DNA of 64,000 nt from Agrocybe praecox. Lineage: Eukaryota > Basidiomycota > Agaricomycetes > Agaricales > Agrocybaceae. The stretch is from positions 611,001 through 675,000 of the forward strand of contig OZ024843.1 in NCBI GenBank assembly GCA_964017145.1, read 5' to 3'. The notes beneath the pieces are model-generated. The model did no database searches, was not told where the DNA came from, and was given only the letters and a program-made list of their open reading frames with translations. Shown in pieces: positions 35,721 to 48,174 of this stretch; the first letter of the stretch is position 1, and each line of letters opens with the position of its first letter. The translations under genes and the position numbers were made by a program.

Positions 35721-35879
35721 TCGGATTGCGCATTCGGTGCACGTTCAAGCGCTCGAATTTGTATGGTGTAAAGTTACTTAGATTCAGACGCGGCCTGATA
35801 CGTATTTCTTGGACACGATATGGATTCACGATTTAGTACTCGTTTCATGCGGGTGCGGTTGCGCTTGATGAAGGTTGGA

Positions 35880-36260
35880 GGAGGGGGGCGGGGAGGGCTT
35901 GAAAGCTTGAGCTTGAGGGTGGATATTACGATAACTTAGACCGACCATGATGTGTTTTTTTTTTTGACAAAATATAGATTCACGAAGAAGACGACTTTTG
36001 AATTCTTTTTTCCTTTACTAGCTCTAGGACGTTCTCTTGCTCTTACTCGTTCTCTTTCTATTTGCACCGCGACGTTAGACTCTCTGTGGCCCTTCCTCCT
36101 CTTCCTCGTCTTGCTTTCCCCCCTGCGTACTCCTCGGCCAAGAGAGAATATTCTCTTGCTCTCCCCTCTGCATAATCCTCAAAAAAGAGAGAATAATGTC
36201 TTGCTCCCCCTACTGCGTAGAAACTGCTTTTATAATCTACGCTTTAGATCTGAACGTAAA
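35880..36260. repeat. downstream block D, copy 3
   Basis: Begins gcggggagggcttgaaag and continues with acaaaatatagattcacg and gacgttagactctctgtggc. It then runs into a short tandem repeat of tgcgtactcctc plus agagagaatattctcttgct, which is also found at 48175-48340. Confidence 0.6.
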
Positions 36261-36453
36261 AGGGTGATACACGGAGAGGTTTACTCATCCGATATATTTT
36301 TAACCTACGAAGACCTTGCGAACGTACCCATCGTTGAATTCAATAATTGCCCTTTACTCATGGTCTTCTCGAGCATATCATGCAGATTTGGAAGTGTTTC
36401 CCATTTTCTTATCCGCTCTTCCACCATGGCTCTTATCGCTAGTCATCAGCAGT
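36261..36453. other. short gap before the Plavaka-type element
   Basis: No gene or clear motif seen. Confidence 0.4.
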
Positions 36454-37043
36454 TTCACAATTTACTTATAGTGACTTGTGCAAGCGTAAAAAAGCGTAAA
36501 AAAGCGCAAAAGCAAAAAGTTGAACAGTCCAGGTCCAATTTTCGAAAAAGCGGGTGCTTTCTGAGCTTCAAGGAAGTCAAAAAAAGCGGGAAAAAGTAAT
36601 CAAAAGTGAGGAACAGTAGCTACTATAATGTATATTAGTAATTTATGCAGTATTGCTGGGGCAAGCCTTGACGGGACTAGGAAAATCGAAGAGAACGGCA
36701 TGGTTATGCATCAGGAAGATGACATGCCCCTAGAAAGGGTAGTCTTATGTAACCTATGTTTTCCAGAACTCTAGGCTCGTCAATATGTATACCACGATAT
36801 GTCCGATCCTATTGCGTCTGCTAGATTCGAAAAGTCGATAGGTCTAGTATTTATGATTGCTAACAATAACGCAGCTAAATCTAGGTATCTTCTAGAATTT
36901 AGTTTTCATTCTCATTCTAGTTCGCTTGCTAGTTTCTTTTTTGATATCACGGCCAGTGGCATTTTATGGTGATTATCGGCAAATTTCGTACAGCACTTGA
37001 ATGATATAGTATGAATGATATAGTAATGATTAATACCAATTAA

Positions 37044-39959
37044 CTATTCTCGTTCGCAATCGCCATCTCGAGCGCTTGTTAGAAAATCGTATCTGTGACG
37101 TGTCATCAGTGAATGCGAATTGCAGGTGATTGAAGGCATGAAAGCGCACCAGTCGTCAAGGAATGCCCTTGGGTCAACGTAACCAGGCTCTTGGACATCT
37201 TCCTGTACATCCTCGCCATCAGGACCCAAAAACGACGCCGCTGCTTGATGAATCAGCTCCCACTTGGCGGGAATCATACGAGAGGCTGTTGCTGCATAAG
37301 CGCGTGTGCGATCGCCCCAGTTCGTATCAGCATATGGTTGATAGGGAGCCACTTTCCTCTTTCCATTGGTACTGAAGTTGTCGAAGTGGTTGGGAGGCAT
37401 GTCCAGCCGGACCTTACCATTTTTGATGAGTTCAAGACCTCGTTCAACCTAACTCCGTTTCAGCAAGCTCTTGGATACAGCGGTCAAGGTGACTTACCAC
37501 AGCGGCGGCCACAGATACTGCTGCGATAGGACGGCTGTAGTCTACACCTTCAAGCTTGACACAGCGTTGGCTGTGCTTGAGGTAGAGAGAGAATGCGCGC
37601 GAGACGAGACGGCCACGAAATATCCCTTTATCTTTCTATTGCTGTACTGTTAGATGGTGGATGACAAAGACAACAGTGGACTTACTTGATCAACTATGAG
37701 GCTGGTATCAAACAGAAAACGATAGTCCTCCAAAAGATATGTGGCCACCTCCGGAGCTTCATCCGCGTCAACGTTTTCGGCAAGGAGACCATTCACAACG
37801 ATATTGATTCCCTCCTTGCCCATCGTGCTTCGCCACCCAATGAGAGTATCACCGCTCTATTGAACAACAAGATTTCAGCGAGTATCTTCAGTGATAAAAT
37901 TCCGTCCACATACTACTTGAACCAGAGCATCACGCCCAGCCGAACCATCTTCAACGGCGCTGGAAAGGGCAGGATATATGATGTCCCACAGACCGACTGC
38001 TGGCATCTCCAGCAATGTGTTTGTTCCAAACGGGTCGGAATTCGTTGCTGCATATGCTATCAGACTCGGCTTGAATTTCTTCCGCCAGGTCTGGAAGCAT
38101 CCCATGGCCATCTTCTGGGGGAACGGCAGCGAGCTCGTGTTATACTTGACTTTCTTTGGGCGACGTGTGGTACTAGCCGACAAGCTAACGACGTTGGGTT
38201 CGATCTTGACCGTGACCGCTCTCACTGCCTACATCCCGTGTCTATGGACAAGAACTTGACAGATTTTCCATAAAAACACACCTGATTACCCTCCCCTTCC
38301 TTGGATTTATTCTGGGCCACAGCAATAATGGTCTCGTTCCCCTCGTCCGCATCAAACATCCCGCCTGCGTACTCCAGTGGATCCCGTTCGTCTTGATCAG
38401 GGTGATTCATGGCGTTACGCGCTGGTAGAAATATGCTAAGTTAGTGGATACCCCAAACACGAGAACAGTCTACTTGTAAAGAATACGGACCTCCAATTAA
38501 ATTTTTGTGCTCCCGAGCAAGCTTCTTCTTCCAACCATCCAACAAACCCTTGGATGTATCTGGCGCCTTGATACGTTTTTCGACGCTGTAAGAAACAGTT
38601 ATTGACTACATAATTACCATCTAATAAAGCACTCTTTCACTCACCTGACATTCTGGGCCTCTGCCGACTTGCGCTTCTTCGAGTTTTCCTGTGTAACCTT
38701 GGCCGTTTGCGCGGTATATGCCGTAGCAGGTAAAGCCTGTCGTGTTGATTCCACAGCGGCGCGGAATGCCCCATGACGTTGACGTGGCTTCTAGGCAGGG
38801 AGTAGGGTGAGTAACATAACATGAGAGGAGGTGAATATTTACCGGCTTAGGCTTTTTGACAACTTTGAAAGGGTTAAACCCCTCTGATTCTGACCCCGAG
38901 TTGTTTTCAGGCTCCTCGTCACTGCTATGAGTGGATGGGATATTTTTCTTGGCACTCTCCTTCTGTGTAGGTTGGGATCAGTCCACGCGAACACATTAGA
39001 ATAGAGAAAGACGTGGGGGTGCAGGAAAACGTGAGAACGCTCACATTGGTCTTTTGGTAAGCCTCCTTCAATTTCGAATGTGCAACATAAATATCTGAAT
39101 AATTACATAAGCTCGTCGTCAAGTTCAGGTAAGTAACCACCAAACTTACCTTGTTCTCCTACGTTGATGACCTGGCTGTCGTCTGTTTGCGTCTCTCCTC
39201 TGCTGTTGTCAGCTTTCCTTTTGATATGGACGGCAGGTTGTGATGCCTCTCGATCCCAATCGTCGAAATCTGAATTATCTGCCGACGCCGAATCCCCGCC
39301 ACTATCCGATTCTTGCTCGGTGACCTCGTAACGACTACCTGAGCCTTCATACTCGTCATATTCATCGCACTCGTGGTTTTCGTTGAGGTCCGGGTCTGTA
39401 GGGACAGTCTGAGCTTCGACTTGAGTCCACTCGGGCGGCAAGACTCTCTAAAGAAAAAGGTGGGTCATATAATGTGTTAAGAATGTAATACAGCATACTT
39501 ACTTTTGGTTTCTTAGTCACCTTGGCCCCGTCTGCATCCAAAATTTTGGGATCAACATCTTGGGATGGCACACCTCTCTCTCCCGAGTTGCTGTCTAGGG
39601 CCATCAACGCCGAGCTAATAGGTTTTGTCTGGATACAAGGTACGATCATTATATTGTCTAGAAAATATAACCACCTTGCTTACTTTTGATTTAGTAGCGA
39701 TCTGCATCTGCAGATCAGGACGAGTGGCGTGTTTCGCGCGCTCCAGTTCGTTGCTGCGAATTGTGTCCTCAACCGCGGCGATATGATTTTGTTGCTGCAC
39801 TTTGGTCAGCAATTTGGCTTGAGCCACCTCTTCAGCCATAGCAGCCGCGGCAGCGTTGTCTTGAATGACCTGGGCCGTCGAGCGTCGAGTGCCGATTGCC
39901 GCGAGCTCACGGGTTGGGAGACGCGAGGCTACTGCCTTACGCTGAAGACGTGGAGGCAT
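37044..39959 (-). CDS. Plavaka-element partner protein, function unknown
   Basis: About twelve short exons on the minus strand. I could trace 39959-39684, 39628-39503, 39447-39150, 39094-39045, 38962-38843, 38790-38645, 38585-38491, 38421-38282 and 38228 downward, all with GT..AG borders and preserved phase. Further exons near 37.8 and 37.6 kb follow, then a last exon ending with TAG at 37044. The N-terminal half is Ala/Gln-rich, then acidic (DSGGDSASADNSDFDDWDRE) and Lys/Arg-rich. The C-terminal half, starting at VKIEP and running through LYLKHSQRCV and TNGKRKVAPY, reads as folded. Proteins of this layout often sit divergent from mushroom KDZ/Plavaka transposases, and their role is not known. 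The gene is divergent from the transposase, with a 200-base gap that must hold both promoters. Confidence 0.7.
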
Positions 39960-40161
39960 CCGTGGACCGTCAGAAGATTTAAAAGCGACACAAGGGCTGA
40001 GGTGGATGGTGGGATGAGTGTCAAGGACAGATCAGGTCAAAATTTCACTTTATTTGGTTTGATTTGTGCGCACTCATTTTGCTTCCGCAGATTCGTGACT
40101 CTTGGTCTATCGTCTACTACTGATTGATATCTCCTACATCTGCTTTGCCTGTAACTTACCA

Positions 40162-43100
40162 ATGCCCAACAATATACTTTACAAGTTCTCCTGTCCATTC
40201 GCTCGAGATGGGTGTGATATCCGATTTCGCAGCCAGGCCGGCCGCACCAATCATGTTCGTTCTTTCCATGTCAACCACAATATCATACAAGACGCGCCAT
40301 CCTCTACAAATAAAAACCACCAAAGCAAAAATGGCGAACACACTGAAGATGATGGTGACTTTTTTGTGCCTATCTTGGGTGAGGACTATGTCGAGGAAAG
40401 AGAGGAGGTTTCATGCCAGATACAAGACCCGCAGGCTAGCGCTGACCGAACACATCCTACATGTCCTACCCTCCCTCAACCCCAAAGGAACTATCATCCG
40501 TATTTGACTGGTAAGTCAACATATTCACCTGGATTGCTCAAAAGTTTAAATACTATGCTACTTGTGTAGGTTTGCCTTGTGATGAGAAAGGCAACCCTCT
40601 TCCATCTGACACGCCGCCCCCGATGCGAAACGGCACCCAATCGACTGACGACTGGTTGCCATTCGAAGACGAACGACAATTCTGTGTCGGCACCTTTCTA
40701 TATCACAAGACTGAAATGTCTCAAGGCGACATTGACGCGCTCATGGACATGTGGGTGTGTGGCAAGGCCGACACCGGCGAATATGCGCCTTTCGACTCCC
40801 ATGAGCATCTGCACAAGACTATCGACGCTATCAAACTTGGGGATGCACCCTGGCAGAGCTTCAAGGCCTCATATGCTGGGGAATTGGGTCCTAACCCACC
40901 GACCTGGCAGCTTCGTGATTATGAAGTTTGCTACCGCGATCCGGCCGTTGTTCTGGCGAACATGCTCGATAACCCAGATTTCGCTGGCGAGTTCGATTAT
41001 TCCCCATATGTTGAACTCGACAAATCCGGTCAGCGATGCTGGAATGAATTTATGTCTGGCAATTTGGCCTGGCGTCATGCTGTAAGTCATTTTCTTTTTT
41101 CTAATACGCCACAAAATATACTGATTATACTTGAACAGACTACTATATATCAAGACGACCCGTCGACCGAAGGCGCAACCTACTGCCCAATTATTCTAGG
41201 AGCAGACAAAACAACGGTGTCCGTCGCTACCGGCCATGTGGAATACCATCCACTTTACCTATCAATTGGTAATATTCGCAATACTGTGCGACGTGCACAT
41301 CGAAATGCAGTCGTGCCAATTGGATTTTTGGCCATTCCAAAGAGTTTGTGGCTTTGTAACTTTGTTAAATATTTATTTGACCTTTTCTCTTTCGAAAACA
41401 GGTGATCGAAAACACGATAACGACGTAGCCTTCCGCAAATTCAAACGCCAACTCTATCACGACTCACTCACTGCAATACTCAAAACTATACGCCACGCAA
41501 TGACAACCCCAATTGTGCTACGATGTCCAGACGGCCATTTCCGCCGAATAATTTTTGATTTGGCAGCGTTCATTGCTGATTACCCTGAACAGGTCTACCT
41601 CGCTGGTACTGTTCAGGGATGGTGTCCGAGATGCACTGCGTTATCTTCAGATTTGGATGGCCTGCGAGGATCACGAACACGATATCATACCGAAGAATTG
41701 AAGAAGACGCTGGACTGGAAAACTCTGTGGTTTGAATACGGCATCGATAATGATATTACTCCCTTCACATATAACTTCCCACGCGCGGATATCCATGAAA
41801 TGCTCAGCCCTGACTTGCTGCATCAGCTGATCAAGGGCACCTTCAAAGACCACCTTGTTTCGTGGGTCGCCGACTATTTATTTCTTGTGCATGGAGAGGC
41901 CCGAGCGAACGAGATTCTGGATGACATTGATCGTCGCATAGCAGTTACTCCCTCCTTTCCTGGACTTCGACGATTTCCTCATGGGCGACGTTTCAAACAA
42001 TGGACCGGCGATGACTCGAAGGGGCTGATGAAGGTCTATCTCACAGCCATACATGGACATGTACCCGACGACATAGTTCGAGCAATTAGCGCCTTTCTGG
42101 ATGTGTGCTACATTGCACGAAGGTCACAAATCAGCGAGTCGATGCTGAAGACGCTCGATGTTTGTCTGAAAAGATTCTACCATTATCGTGAAGTTTTCCG
42201 TACAGCAGGGGTGCGGAAAAATGGATTCTCTCTACCTCGTCAGCACGCACTATCCCACTACATTTATCTCATCCAAGAGTTCGGAGCACCCAACGGCATC
42301 TGTTCGTCAATAACTGAATCACGACATATAACCGCGGTCAAGAAACCTTGGAGAAGATCCAACCATTATGATGCTCTTCACCAAATGCTTACCATCAACC
42401 AGCGCCTCGACAAATTGCATGCGATCCACATGAACTTCGTGGAACGGGGTATGATACTACCCCAGAGTATTGTTATCCCATCACTACCTGCGCATGTTGA
42501 TCCCAAAACAGTGGTTGGGCGAACGATTCTCGCGAGTAACGTCGATGACGATGGCACCCCAATTAATAATGCCGCACCGGAACAGACAGAAATGGGTCAT
42601 ATAGTGCAGGGTAACGTGGTACTGGCTAGGACACGAAGTACATATGTTTTTTTTAATCATAATATATTCACTGACCAGGCCTTTCCTACCAGTTCGTAAA
42701 TATCCGCGTGAGCTGGAAGGACTTGCACGTCACATCAATCAACCGAGATTAGTTGAACTTACACGGCGATTCCTATACAACCAACTTCAACAGTGCCTGG
42801 AAGAAGAGCCTAGCCTTGAAGATTGCCCTCATATCAGTAGTCAAATATCCGTCTTTCATTCAGCAGTCGCCTCCTTCTATTCTCCCAGTGACGAGTGTGG
42901 CATGCGAGGTATGCGGCGGGAAAGGATTAGATCGTGCCCTTCGTGGCGCAAAGGTCCTGAGAGACGTGATTGCGCATTCATTGTCGAGAACGACGAGATA
43001 CCGGGTATGCGCGGCATGAACATATGTCGTGTACAGCTTTTATTTTCATTTGAGCACAAGGAAATTACCTATCCCTGTGCTCTTGTGGAATGGTTTTCGT

Positions 43101-43342
43101 TGGTGGGCAGAGGAAAGGATAGTGTAACAGGAATGTGGCAAATGCGTCCTGACTTTCGCCGAGGTGAACGTCTTATGCAAGTGATCCACCTCGATACTTT
43201 TCTACGAGGTGCACACCTCCTCCCTCGATTTGGAGACGAGTTTGTGCCTATGAATCTCGACTTTTCGGAATCTCTAGACGCATATGCAGGTTTTTTTGTA
43301 AATCACTTCGCTGACCATCACATGCACGAAATTGTATTTTGA
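40162..43342 (+). CDS. Plavaka-family transposase
   Basis: Five exons, 40162-40510, 40570-41081, 41139-41343, 41402-42637 and 42693-43342, join to an open 983-residue protein. The N-terminus has a C2H2-type finger, CPFARDGCDIRFRSQAG with HVRSFHVNH. Next come the family hallmarks HPYLTGLPCD, WLPFEDERQFCVG, MSGNLAWRHA, EGATYCPIILGADKTTVSV and VEYHPLYLSIGN. These are followed by RRAHRNAVVPIGFLAIPKS, MLSPDLLHQLIKGTFKDHL, FPHGRRFKQWTGDDSKGLMK, SLPRQHALSHY and ITESRHITAVKKPWRRS. The C-terminal WRKGPERRDCAF and YPCALVEWF blocks are also present. The family is mushroom-specific and probably cuts and pastes its element. All splice junctions keep frame and no stop is seen, so it may be active. One donor is GTTTGT and one is GTACAT; the others are standard. 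Confidence 0.9.
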
Positions 43343-43376
43343 CTGTAATAGACAAAAGATTGACTAGAAATCAATA

Positions 43377-44126
43377 TCAAAAAAGAGTGTCTACGAAAGC
43401 GCGTATATTGTCCTTAATGGTACGCAATTCAACCTTCGCAATCTGTAGCTCATCCCATAGACCTTCCTGCAGCTTTGCTATTTCTCGTTTGGCATCGGCT
43501 AACTGAATTTCGAGTGCCTCGATATGCTGGGATTGCGTGGTATGATGATTGCGTACAAATTGGACGACATTGTCGAGCGTGTGTATGGCTTGATCCACGG
43601 TTTGGCAACGAGGAATAGCCATGATGTTTGGGTTTGATGGGCCTGGCTAGTTGTCAGTCAACCGAGACTGCTTATAATATGAATAATTGCGTACCTGGTT
43701 CCGAGCTACTCTGCAGCTCATCTAACTCAGCAGAAACTGCTTCAGAAAATGCTGTCCTCCCCAGTGTATGACCTGATTGGAGAGATGGAAGTCCCAAGCC
43801 GGGAAGCGGGGCAAGGCTGTCAGTTGGTGGGTTGTCAGAGCCGGTAGACGAGGGTACACTAATTACTGTGCATTAGTTATAGATTTTGGGAAATAAAGAA
43901 TGTGTACGCACTCTTGCAGATCACCCAAACATCCAACCTTCGTTGGAGAACTGGGCCCATTGCCTGGAGCAGAGGCAGTGGCCAATCGACGAACCAACTT
44001 CCTTCGTGGCTTGGGTGGTGACTGAACCGGGTTAAGTGGCGCAGTTGGAGTGCGACTTTTGGACCGTTTGGATACAGAGTCTGACTTCCGTGGTGAAGGA
44101 GTGCGACGATGAGGAGTGGACACCAT
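43377..44126 (-). CDS. small coiled-coil protein of the Plavaka element
   Basis: Three minus-strand exons, 44126-43912, 43858-43695 and 43642-43377, encode 214 residues. The N-terminus is basic and Ser/Pro-rich (TPHRRTPSPRKSDSVSKRSK), likely disordered and DNA- or nuclear-directed. The C-terminal exon is helical and coiled-coil-like (ALEIQLADAKREIAKLQEGL). It is convergent with the transposase, with only 34 bases between stop codons. It may be a helper or structural partner, but no family is recognised. Confidence 0.65.
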
Positions 44127-44674
44127 GGAAGAGGCAACCGGAAGGTGCGAAAGGACCAGCGGTGGCAAGTAAATTTCAGGTCGAAGTACATTTAAATAAC
44201 TGGCACAGTGTTGAGCCAGTGCAAGCGGATGTCAAAGCCTTGGCCATGGGTGATCGCACTGCGGAACGGAAGAGCAATGAGTCACAGAAGTATTTTGTCA
44301 GAACATAATAGATTACTGGTGTCGTTGTCGGAGAGTGTTGTAGGGTAGAGGTGACATGTCAGAGTCCAGTGTCAGTGCTTTTGAGAACAAATAGTCAAAA
44401 ACAACACAGAAAAAACACCCAACAAGTCTCTTACTCCTGACCGTCACACCGATCATACTCCGCATACACATGCGCTCACTGCGACTTCCGTTCACCTCAT
44501 TTGGCACTTCCGCATCGGACATGAGGAATGTCCAGTAAGTTTTAAGCTTTATTGGCTGGAAATTTTAACCGATGACTTGTGTAGTGCCGTATAAAAGACA
44601 CCGACTTGTTCAAACTCACTTTCGCTTTCAAGTGACCAACTTCTCATCTGCGTCGACACTTCCAACCTAACTTC

Positions 44675-45690
44675 ATGCCTCCTACCCGCAACAACAAGAA
44701 GAAAAAGTTGTCCGATGATGACGAACCTTACCGTGGGCCGAAAGTGGACCCCCCCCCTCATCACCAACGCCGCACATTTCCTATGCCAGCCAATGTAACT
44801 CCCGATCGATTCAGCGTCTCCCGTGGTCTTGAAAGAGGCACATACTATCTTTCACCAAAAGGAGTGCGCGAAAGCGCCCACATTGCACGTACATTGAACA
44901 TGCAGTACGTTTATCTTTTCTTTTTTTCTTGGACAAAAGCTTTATTGACGGATCTGGCAGGCTGTTCAGCTACGGCATTTTGGACTCGTCCCCCGAAGGA
45001 GTCGAAGGTACTGGACACATCATCATGCCTATCGCCAACAACATATTCGACCTCACGCCGGGTCGCAATATCCTCTTCAGACAGCTCAGCCATTCGGATA
45101 TGACATCGTCCAATGGAGATGATGTCCCCCTTCTCGATGTCCAAGACGACGGGATGACAGAAGAAGAGGTTGTAGGAAGCGACACAGGTACTGAGGGTGG
45201 TGAGGCTGCAAAGGAGAAGGGGGAATATATGTGCAAGGGTAAGGGCAAGGCCGTAGAAACTTCGAATGAGGGTAAGCCCTTTGTCGTTCAATTTTCTAAT
45301 TGATTCTTATGCGTTTTAGGTTACTCGGCCTATGCTAATGCTATCGCAGGGCCAAGCACACACGCAACAGCTTTGAACGAGCTAAGTGAACCTGACGAAA
45401 ATATCTTTTTGGATATTACCACGACCTCAAATGGGACGACTAAGGGCCTCAATCTCATCGAGAAGGCACGCCTCGACGCCAAAGCTATTTTCGACAAGCT
45501 CCAAATGGACTTGCGCCTCACTTCCCGTACCACGGAGGCAGCGGTCCTCGAAGCAACCCTCAATGCTAGTGCCCAGCAGCGCATAACCTCGCTGGAGCAG
45601 GAACGTGATGAGCTCAGCAAGAAGGTTAATATTTTGCAAGGAGAATTGCAGAAAATTCGGGATGCGTTGGCACCTAGTACGATGTTTTAA
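44675..45690 (+). CDS. acidic coiled-coil protein of the Plavaka element
   Basis: Three exons, 44675-44904, 44961-45271 and 45320-45690, encode 303 residues. The N-terminus is basic and Pro-rich (MPPTRNNKKKK), the middle acidic (MTEEEVVGSDTGTEGGEAA) and the C-terminus a long predicted coiled coil (ISLEQERDELSKKVNILQGE-like heptads). Splice phases all agree. It is divergent from the small coiled-coil gene and is the outermost gene of the element on the right, so I infer that it belongs to the element. Confidence 0.65.
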
Positions 45691-46020
45691 ATAAATAGAA
45701 ATTTTGACTCTTCGGAGTCATTGTTCTTTTTTTTTATTCAATTAAAGGTGACTGTAGGTACTATGATACTATACCTTCAAATGAAAATAAAAGCGTTATG
45801 GCTCAATCTGATATTTGTGACTTACTTTCCTTTTTGGCTGTTTGCTAGGGTTCAATCCCTCGATATTGTAATATATTGTAATTTACGTGCAAGTTCTGAA
45901 TGTGTTGTAGCGACTACTTCTAGGGTAACACTTGGGATGGCTACAGTAAAAACATGAGGGTAAGAGTCCTATTTATATTTACATTACGATATCTAGTGCT
46001 TTCTAACATTTACATAATTT

Positions 46021-46175
46021 CTAGCGGCGTGTCATCTTCCTGATGTGGTCCATGAACGAAAGGTTAGCCTGGTATTCCTCGTTTATGACCTCAGCCGTTG
46101 CCTTTCCATTTTCGCAAGCCTCTAGTAATGCATTCCACCGTGGCTCTTGAACACTGCTGCAATGCACTGGACGAA
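46021..46175 (-). other. possible coding exon remnant
   Basis: The minus strand reads PRWNALLEACENGKATAEV and continues to FMDHIRKMTRR before TAG at 46021-46023, which looks like a protein C-terminus. No upstream exon is clear and no family is recognised. It may be an orphan exon of the element or of a host gene it damaged. Confidence 0.3.
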
Positions 46176-46356
46176 TTTCAGAATTACTTCGTCAATCCGT
46201 ATATCGACCATCACTGCCACGAATTTCTGTCGGATTGGCTATTTTTAGTACAATACGTAGTCCCTCCGTAGCTTTTTCTCGCTTTCACGCTTTCTTACTT
46301 GCCGCAAGTCGAAAAACCCAAAAAAGCGGACAAGTAAATTGTGAAGTTGCTGATGC

Positions 46357-46772
46357 TACCCTTGATATCCCGCGTCTTAACAAGAAAATCACAGTGCCTA
46401 CTGGTCTCTTCATTAAGAATGAATTTGTACCTTCAGTTGATTCTCAGGAAATAATCCATTGAGTACTGCTGATAAGATAACAGTGAGATCTAGATGTCTA
46501 ATGTTCAGTCCGTTGCAGGTTCAGTTCATTTTTCTTCTATTGTGTGTCAAGGTAAAAATGGCTTATAGCCCTGCAGCATCTCCTAAGGATATCGACGTCG
46601 CTGTCACAGCGGCGCGACAAGCATTCAAGACTACCTGGGGGGGGGGGAAATATAACAGGATTTGAACGTTCCAGACTCTTGAACAAGTTAGCGGACCTTA
46701 TCGAACGTGATCCTCAAGAGTTAGCCGAAATTGAAACTCTCAATAACGGAAAACCAGTCAGAATTGCAAGGT
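46357..46772 (+). pseudogene. aldehyde dehydrogenase, N-terminal fragment, broken
   Basis: Blocks of the NAD(P)-dependent aldehyde dehydrogenase N-terminus are visible in order: RLNKKITVPTGLFIKNEFVP, then [20 protein letters not shown], then [20 protein letters not shown] and [11 protein letters not shown]. The normal segment between the first two is degenerate. A run of ten G after TTW shifts the frame, and everything after GKPVR (cofactor site and catalytic Cys domain) is missing. The fragment begins right next to the candidate right end of the Plavaka element. Confidence 0.85.
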
Positions 46773-47330
46773 GTTTATTTTCATTTATCATCATCTTTCG
46801 TTGCTCAGGGGCAAAAGGAAATCAGCGAGACCCAAGCGAGCGAGCGAGCTCGCTTTTCTCTCACTAGCGCCTCGCTAATCCGGATTCCGCGCGAGTGTCG
46901 GAGTTTGAATACATGCCATGGACGACTTCGAGTCTTTTTTGTAATTATTCGTGATATGTAATACCTTAAAAAAACAATTTCTTAGTGAAAGGTAGTATTG
47001 TAGGTAGCTTCCTGTAAAATATTGTAGCAGCGGAGTGGGTGGTATAGTTTGTGCGCCCACATGCCTTCAAATTGCACCATATATGGACGAAGTTGGACGG
47101 CATGGTCTAATTTTGGTCCCAAAAGATGTTTCCAAGTTTCAGAGACTGTCAGGCAGTAGCAAGTATGTTGAATATATATTTTAGAATGTGCAAAACAGTC
47201 AACATAACATTATTTTAGACGAAATTGTCTTGAACATTTTCCAAGTTCTCGCGGAGTCTCGCTAATGCCTCGCTGATGTCCCGCTCGCTTGTCTCGCTCG
47301 TGTTCGCGCTAAAAGATGTGTGCCCACCTC
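46773..47330. other. intergenic, GCGAG/CTCGC-rich edges
   Basis: No gene. Clusters of gcgag and ctcgct occur at 46835-46900 and in related form at 47249-47310 (cctcgctaat in both), so this could be a small decayed element of about 480 bp. Termini could not be fixed. Confidence 0.35.
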
Positions 47331-47415
47331 CGTAGTGGCTACGATACTGCGAAGTGGGATAGTTTCTGAATGATAATGTGAGTCAAACTAGTGGCCAAGT
47401 TATGCGGAATATATC

Positions 47416-48109
47416 TTACCCATCTCGAGACATGCCCATGGGCGATTGCGCGTACGGACTGTACGGGTTGCTCTGATAGGGCGATCCTTGTGCAGGGTTT
47501 ACATAGCCATGTGGTCCACGATATTGCATTGCAGGGATGGAGAATCCATTAGTAATCTGTCGTTCGTCTATTGTTACGTCAAAGAATTCAAGGTAAGAGT
47601 TGTATGTAGGATTTGCCGCTAGATGCCCGGCTGATTGAGGTTGAGTGCCTTGGCCGGAATATTCCAACGGACCGTCGAAATCAACATACGAGCCTTGTTG
47701 GTAGTAGGATCCTCCCCCAGCATGTTGTGACATCACTGGCGAAAAAGAAGCATCTCCGGGAGATCGTGCTGGCCATGGCTGATTGGCATAAACAGGGGAT
47801 GTCGATGACTGGTCGTGATAGTAAGGCGTGCCATTGGCACTGAGAGTTAGGGGAGGTGAACCCGACCAATCCTTTGAGGAGGACATTTCCAGGCTGACAG
47901 GGACAAATCGGCAGTCTACTCCTTCGTGGACGCATCGTTGGCAGCGAGTTTGGCCTTGATCCACTCTACACTAAACAGGAAAGAAAGTCAGAAGAAGAGA
48001 GAAACAGAAAGACAAAAAAATTTACCTTCAGCTTCTTCTGTCGACAATGCGTGCAAGGCATTGGGTAGCGTTTAGACTTTCTGGAAACGTTGGTATTGGA
48101 AGTGCTCAT
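47416..48109 (-). CDS. Zn2Cys6 fungal transcription factor
   Basis: Exon 1 is 48109-48026, the intron 47971-48025, and exon 2 starts at 47970. Splicing completes the binuclear cluster C-X2-C-X6-C-X8-C-X2-C-X6-C (CTHCRQKKLK, then CRVDQGQTRCQRC and VDC). Without the splice the third Cys is lost, which strongly supports it. Basic residues RKSKR precede the cluster. The rest is Ser/Tyr/Gln/Pro-rich (YYQQGSYVDFDG, NPYSPYAQSPMG), like a transactivation region. The protein is short, about 212 residues. TAA at 47416 overlaps a good donor (GGTAAGAT), so a further exon ending near 47.2-47.3 kb is possible. It is likely a nuclear regulator; the target is unknown. Confidence 0.82.
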
Positions 48110-48174
48110 GTTGAAATGTTGGGGGTTGAAGACAGAGAATGTAGAACTTGAAAGCGGAGGATGACCGGGACCCT

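Larger units (their letters stand above)
36454..46345. mobile_element. Plavaka-type DNA transposon, four genes, ends tentative
   Basis: Four open spliced genes lie together: a minus-strand partner protein (37044-39959), the Plavaka transposase (40162-43342), a minus coiled-coil gene (43377-44126) and a plus coiled-coil gene (44675-45690). Candidate ends are the inverted pair ttcacaatttactt at 36454-36467 and its complement at 46332-46345. The match extends outward through catcagca, and both ends have aaaaaagcg-type repeats just inside. The right end abuts a decayed aldehyde dehydrogenase fragment. No target-site duplication was found, so gene content is certain but the boundaries are not. Confidence 0.5.

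Noticed and set aside
41671..42060. Minus-strand frames within the Plavaka transposase
   Set aside because: Antisense shadows of a strongly conserved coding exon.
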